Positions 62,280-64,000 of a DNA stretch of 64,000 nucleotides are shown piece by piece. The translations under genes and the position numbers were made by a program. A model generated the notes under the pieces. It was not told the origin of the DNA. It worked only from the letters and a program-made list of their open reading frames with translations, and did no database searches. This DNA is from Rossellomorea aquimaris. GTDB lineage: Bacteria; Bacillota; Bacilli; Bacillales; Bacillaceae_B. The stretch covers positions 987,001 to 1,051,000 of the forward strand of contig NZ_CP141595.1 of the NCBI RefSeq assembly GCF_035590735.1, written 5' to 3'. The number at the start of each line of letters is the position of its first letter. Position 1 is the stretch's first letter.

Positions 62280-62720
62280 TTGATTTCAAATAATCAGCCT
62301 ACACAAACGATATATTCACCACCCAAACACATCATCTCAGCAGCAACGATCGTACAGAATGAAAAAGGAGAAATCCTGTTAATCAAAGGTCCCAGAAGAG
62401 GCTGGGAAATGCCGGGGGGACAAGTGGAAGAAGGCGAGTCACTGAAGGAAGCGGCCATCCGGGAAACGAAGGAAGAAAGTGGGATCGATATTGAAATAGT
62501 CAAATTTTGCGGGGTGTTTCAGAATGTAAGTCGTTCGATCTGTAACACACTGTTTTTAGCCAGGGCGGTAGGTGGGAAGCCGACCACTTCCTCGGAAAGT
62601 CTCGAAGTCGCGTTCTTTCCGGTTGAGGAAGCCTTGGATATGGTCAATTGGAAGAATTTCAGGGAGAGAATTGAATACTGTTTGGATGAAACCCAACACC
62701 CGTTTTATATCGATTTTTGA
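62280..62720 (+). CDS. Nudix hydrolase
   Basis: 146 residues. Complete Nudix box GGQVEEGESLKEAAIRETKEESGI with the REx2EE metal core. Hydrolyses a nucleoside diphosphate linked to some group. TTG 62280 is chosen because AAAGGAGG ends nine bases upstream; the frame read from 62247 passes through that site. Confidence 0.87.
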   Translation: MISNNQPTQTIYSPPKHIISAATIVQNEKGEILLIKGPRRGWEMPGGQVEEGESLKEAAIRETKEESGIDIEIVKFCGVFQNVSRSICNTLFLARAVGGKPTTSSESLEVAFFPVEEALDMVNWKNFRERIEYCLDETQHPFYIDF

Positions 62721-62800
62721 TGTGGGAGAGTACCATCAATTTGATATCGAAATAATGGATAAATTCAATGTGCTTTCATACTCTGTATAAGGGGTGATGA

Positions 62801-62986
62801 ATGATGTGGTGGTTTGTGATCTTGATTACAGGCACGTTATTATTCGCATTACTCATCGATATCAGGCGGAAGAAGAGAGGGAATGACAAGCATGTACAGG
62901 GAATACATCCTGCTGTTAAACCGGGTGAAGATCGAAATTACACGATGGGAGGCGGTCGTGACTCGGGGAACGGCACAGGACAGTGA
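62801..62986 (+). CDS. 61-residue single-span membrane protein
   Basis: MMWWFVILITGTLLFALLIDIRR is one membrane segment with a basic stop-transfer, followed by a hydrophilic Gly/Asn-rich tail. AGGGGTGATGA lies just upstream. Similar short proteins with this start are frequent in Bacillus; function unknown. Confidence 0.6.
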   Translation: MMWWFVILITGTLLFALLIDIRRKKRGNDKHVQGIHPAVKPGEDRNYTMGGGRDSGNGTGQ

Positions 62987-63001
62987 TGATGGTCGATCCT
63001 G

Positions 63002-63074
63002 AGGGACGATGGGACAGGTTCATTGTCCCATCTAGCAAGGCAAACCGGGACACGGGACCTGTCCCTCCGTCCCG
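63002..63074. repeat. Variant long hairpin of GGGAC-type repeats
   Basis: Arms of 17 bases, GGGACGATGGGACAGGT (63003-63019) and ACCTGTCCCTCCGTCCC (63057-63073), with one mismatch. Inside the left part GGGACA-N7-TGTCCC forms a second hairpin, and GGGACACGGGACC repeats the theme. Related in style to the GGGACGGACCT family. The rest of the gap to 63383 holds no gene I can support. Confidence 0.75.
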
Positions 63075-63383
63075 TTTCGAAAACCATAGATTGTCTATTG
63101 GAAAAAATTCCATTATACTTCTAAGTGGGAGATGTAGACGAAAGGGGACTTCAATCACACATGTGGACAATCTTGTAATGATGAACGAAATAAATAGACA
63201 ATGATCCTTTCATTTTGACGGGAGAAGTGTGTCTGTTTGACCATCATATACAAGGAGCGCCTGGTGTGATTGAATACCGGACACCATGAGTGGATACCTC
63301 TGTATCTGCTTTTTTTTGTGCCGGGATATATACATCTCTAAGAGACACCTTTTAGCTTCCTTTAAAAATAGGAGGAATATGAA

Positions 63384-64000
63384 ATGACCAATCTAAAAGG
63401 AAAAGTAGCAATCGTGACAGGAGCGAGTCGCTCAAAAGGAATAGGGGCAGCGATTTGCAGAACACTTGCGAGCGCCGGGTCAGACATCTTTTTTACTCAT
63501 TTGACCGCGTTTGATGAGACGAATGGAAATGGAATAGAGAATGAGTTTCCGGACACCTTATGTGAAGAATTAAAACAAATGGGCGTACGTGCCTTTCATA
63601 TGGAAGTTGACTTGAGCGAAGACGGATCGCCGCGTCGAACAATGGATCTGGTGGAAGAAACAATGGGAACACCAAGCATACTAGTAAACAATGCCACATT
63701 CGAATCACCGGCGAATTTTCGAACATTGAATAGAGACATTCTGGATAAACATTATCAAGTGAACAATAGCGGGACCCTCATGCTGACGATGGAGTTTGCG
63801 AAGAGATATGAAATAGCATTTCCTGAAAGAAAAGACGGGCGGATCATCAACATGGTATCAAAGGGTCCGGATCCCAATAATCTGGCTTATATCGCATCAA
63901 AGGGCATGTTGATTGCCATCACGGAGCCATTATCCGTCGGCCTCGCGCCAATTGGCATCACCGTCAATTCAGTTGACCCCGGTCCGACCGATTCCGGGTG
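63384..64000 (+). CDS. SDR-family oxidoreductase, cut by the window end
   Basis: First 205 codons of a gene with no stop before the window end. VAIVTGASRSKGIGAAI is the NAD(P)-binding motif, SILVNNAT the NNA motif and YIASKG the catalytic Tyr-x-x-x-Lys; GPDPNNLAY and VDPGPTD follow the usual order. Resembles 3-oxoacyl-ACP reductase-like or bacilysin-type dehydrogenases; substrate unknown. GGAGG lies eight bases before ATG 63384. Confidence 0.88.
   Translation, partial: MTNLKGKVAIVTGASRSKGIGAAICRTLASAGSDIFFTHLTAFDETNGNGIENEFPDTLCEELKQMGVRAFHMEVDLSEDGSPRRTMDLVEETMGTPSILVNNATFESPANFRTLNRDILDKHYQVNNSGTLMLTMEFAKRYEIAFPERKDGRIINMVSKGPDPNNLAYIASKGMLIAITEPLSVGLAPIGITVNSVDPGPTDSG

Noticed and set aside
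63493..63726. Minus-strand frame in the last gene
   Set aside because: Lies opposite the clear SDR reading frame, which runs off the window end.

Overview
The window looks like chromosome from a spore-forming member of the Bacillaceae (Bacillus sensu lato or a close relative such as Rossellomorea; the genus cannot be fixed from sequence alone). Supporting genes include Spo0M, the spore-cortex hydrolase CwlJ, IDEAL-domain proteins, a KGG stress protein behind a sigma-B-type promoter, a KinB-like kinase, NatKR/NatAB, Spx and Rrf2 regulators, strong AGGAGG ribosome sites and many TTG/GTG starts. I see no rRNA, tRNA, insertion sequence, prophage or CRISPR array.

Layout. 0-5 kb: small membrane proteins, a quinone-inducible ring-cleaving dioxygenase with two MhqR-type operators, a C45-type hydrolase, an IDEAL protein, a RibD-like reductase and Spo0M. 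5-10 kb: a DUF2975/XRE pair with a candidate self-operator, DUF817, then a three-gene redox regulon (Spx-like, Rrf2, IDEAL) tied together by four copies of one 23-bp operator. 10-20 kb: a DrrAB-like exporter, an 804-residue cysteine-rich protein built from six Ig-like domains behind a candidate sigma-K promoter, a YcsI-like protein, a ferritin-like/cupin fusion, methylmalonyl-CoA epimerase and a YibE/YibF pair. 20-24 kb: a probable copper module (four-helix Cys-rich protein, histidine kinase and regulator, YdhK-like lipoprotein). 24-33 kb: housekeeping and stress genes, including a frameshifted small membrane gene and a Dps with a PerR box.

33-51 kb is mostly transport and nitrogen-compound metabolism: an orphan oligopeptide-type binding lipoprotein, an RsbR-like STAS protein, a YesM/YesN-like two-component system next to a sodium:solute-type symporter, a complete Opp/Dpp-type importer (C-B-D-F on the minus strand, its binding protein divergent), two tandem CodA/AtzC-like amidohydrolases with an EamA transporter, and D-serine dehydratase. 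51-64 kb: HelD, NatKR divergent from NatAB, DinB, CwlJ, small metabolic enzymes, a Nudix hydrolase and the first two thirds of an SDR oxidoreductase cut by the window end.

Two dispersed repeat families stand out. One is a hairpin with GGGACGGACCT arms: five full copies, two half copies, one variant, and one exact 11-mer inside natB. The other is a phased array of 20-21 bp units (core GGWTCATAAA) that begins directly after a TTCGACA leader at two loci, with a one-unit degenerate copy at a third. At two loci the half hairpin lies exactly 30 bp before the leader, so the two seem to form one composite element. I do not recognise this element and regard it as the best candidate for something undescribed here.
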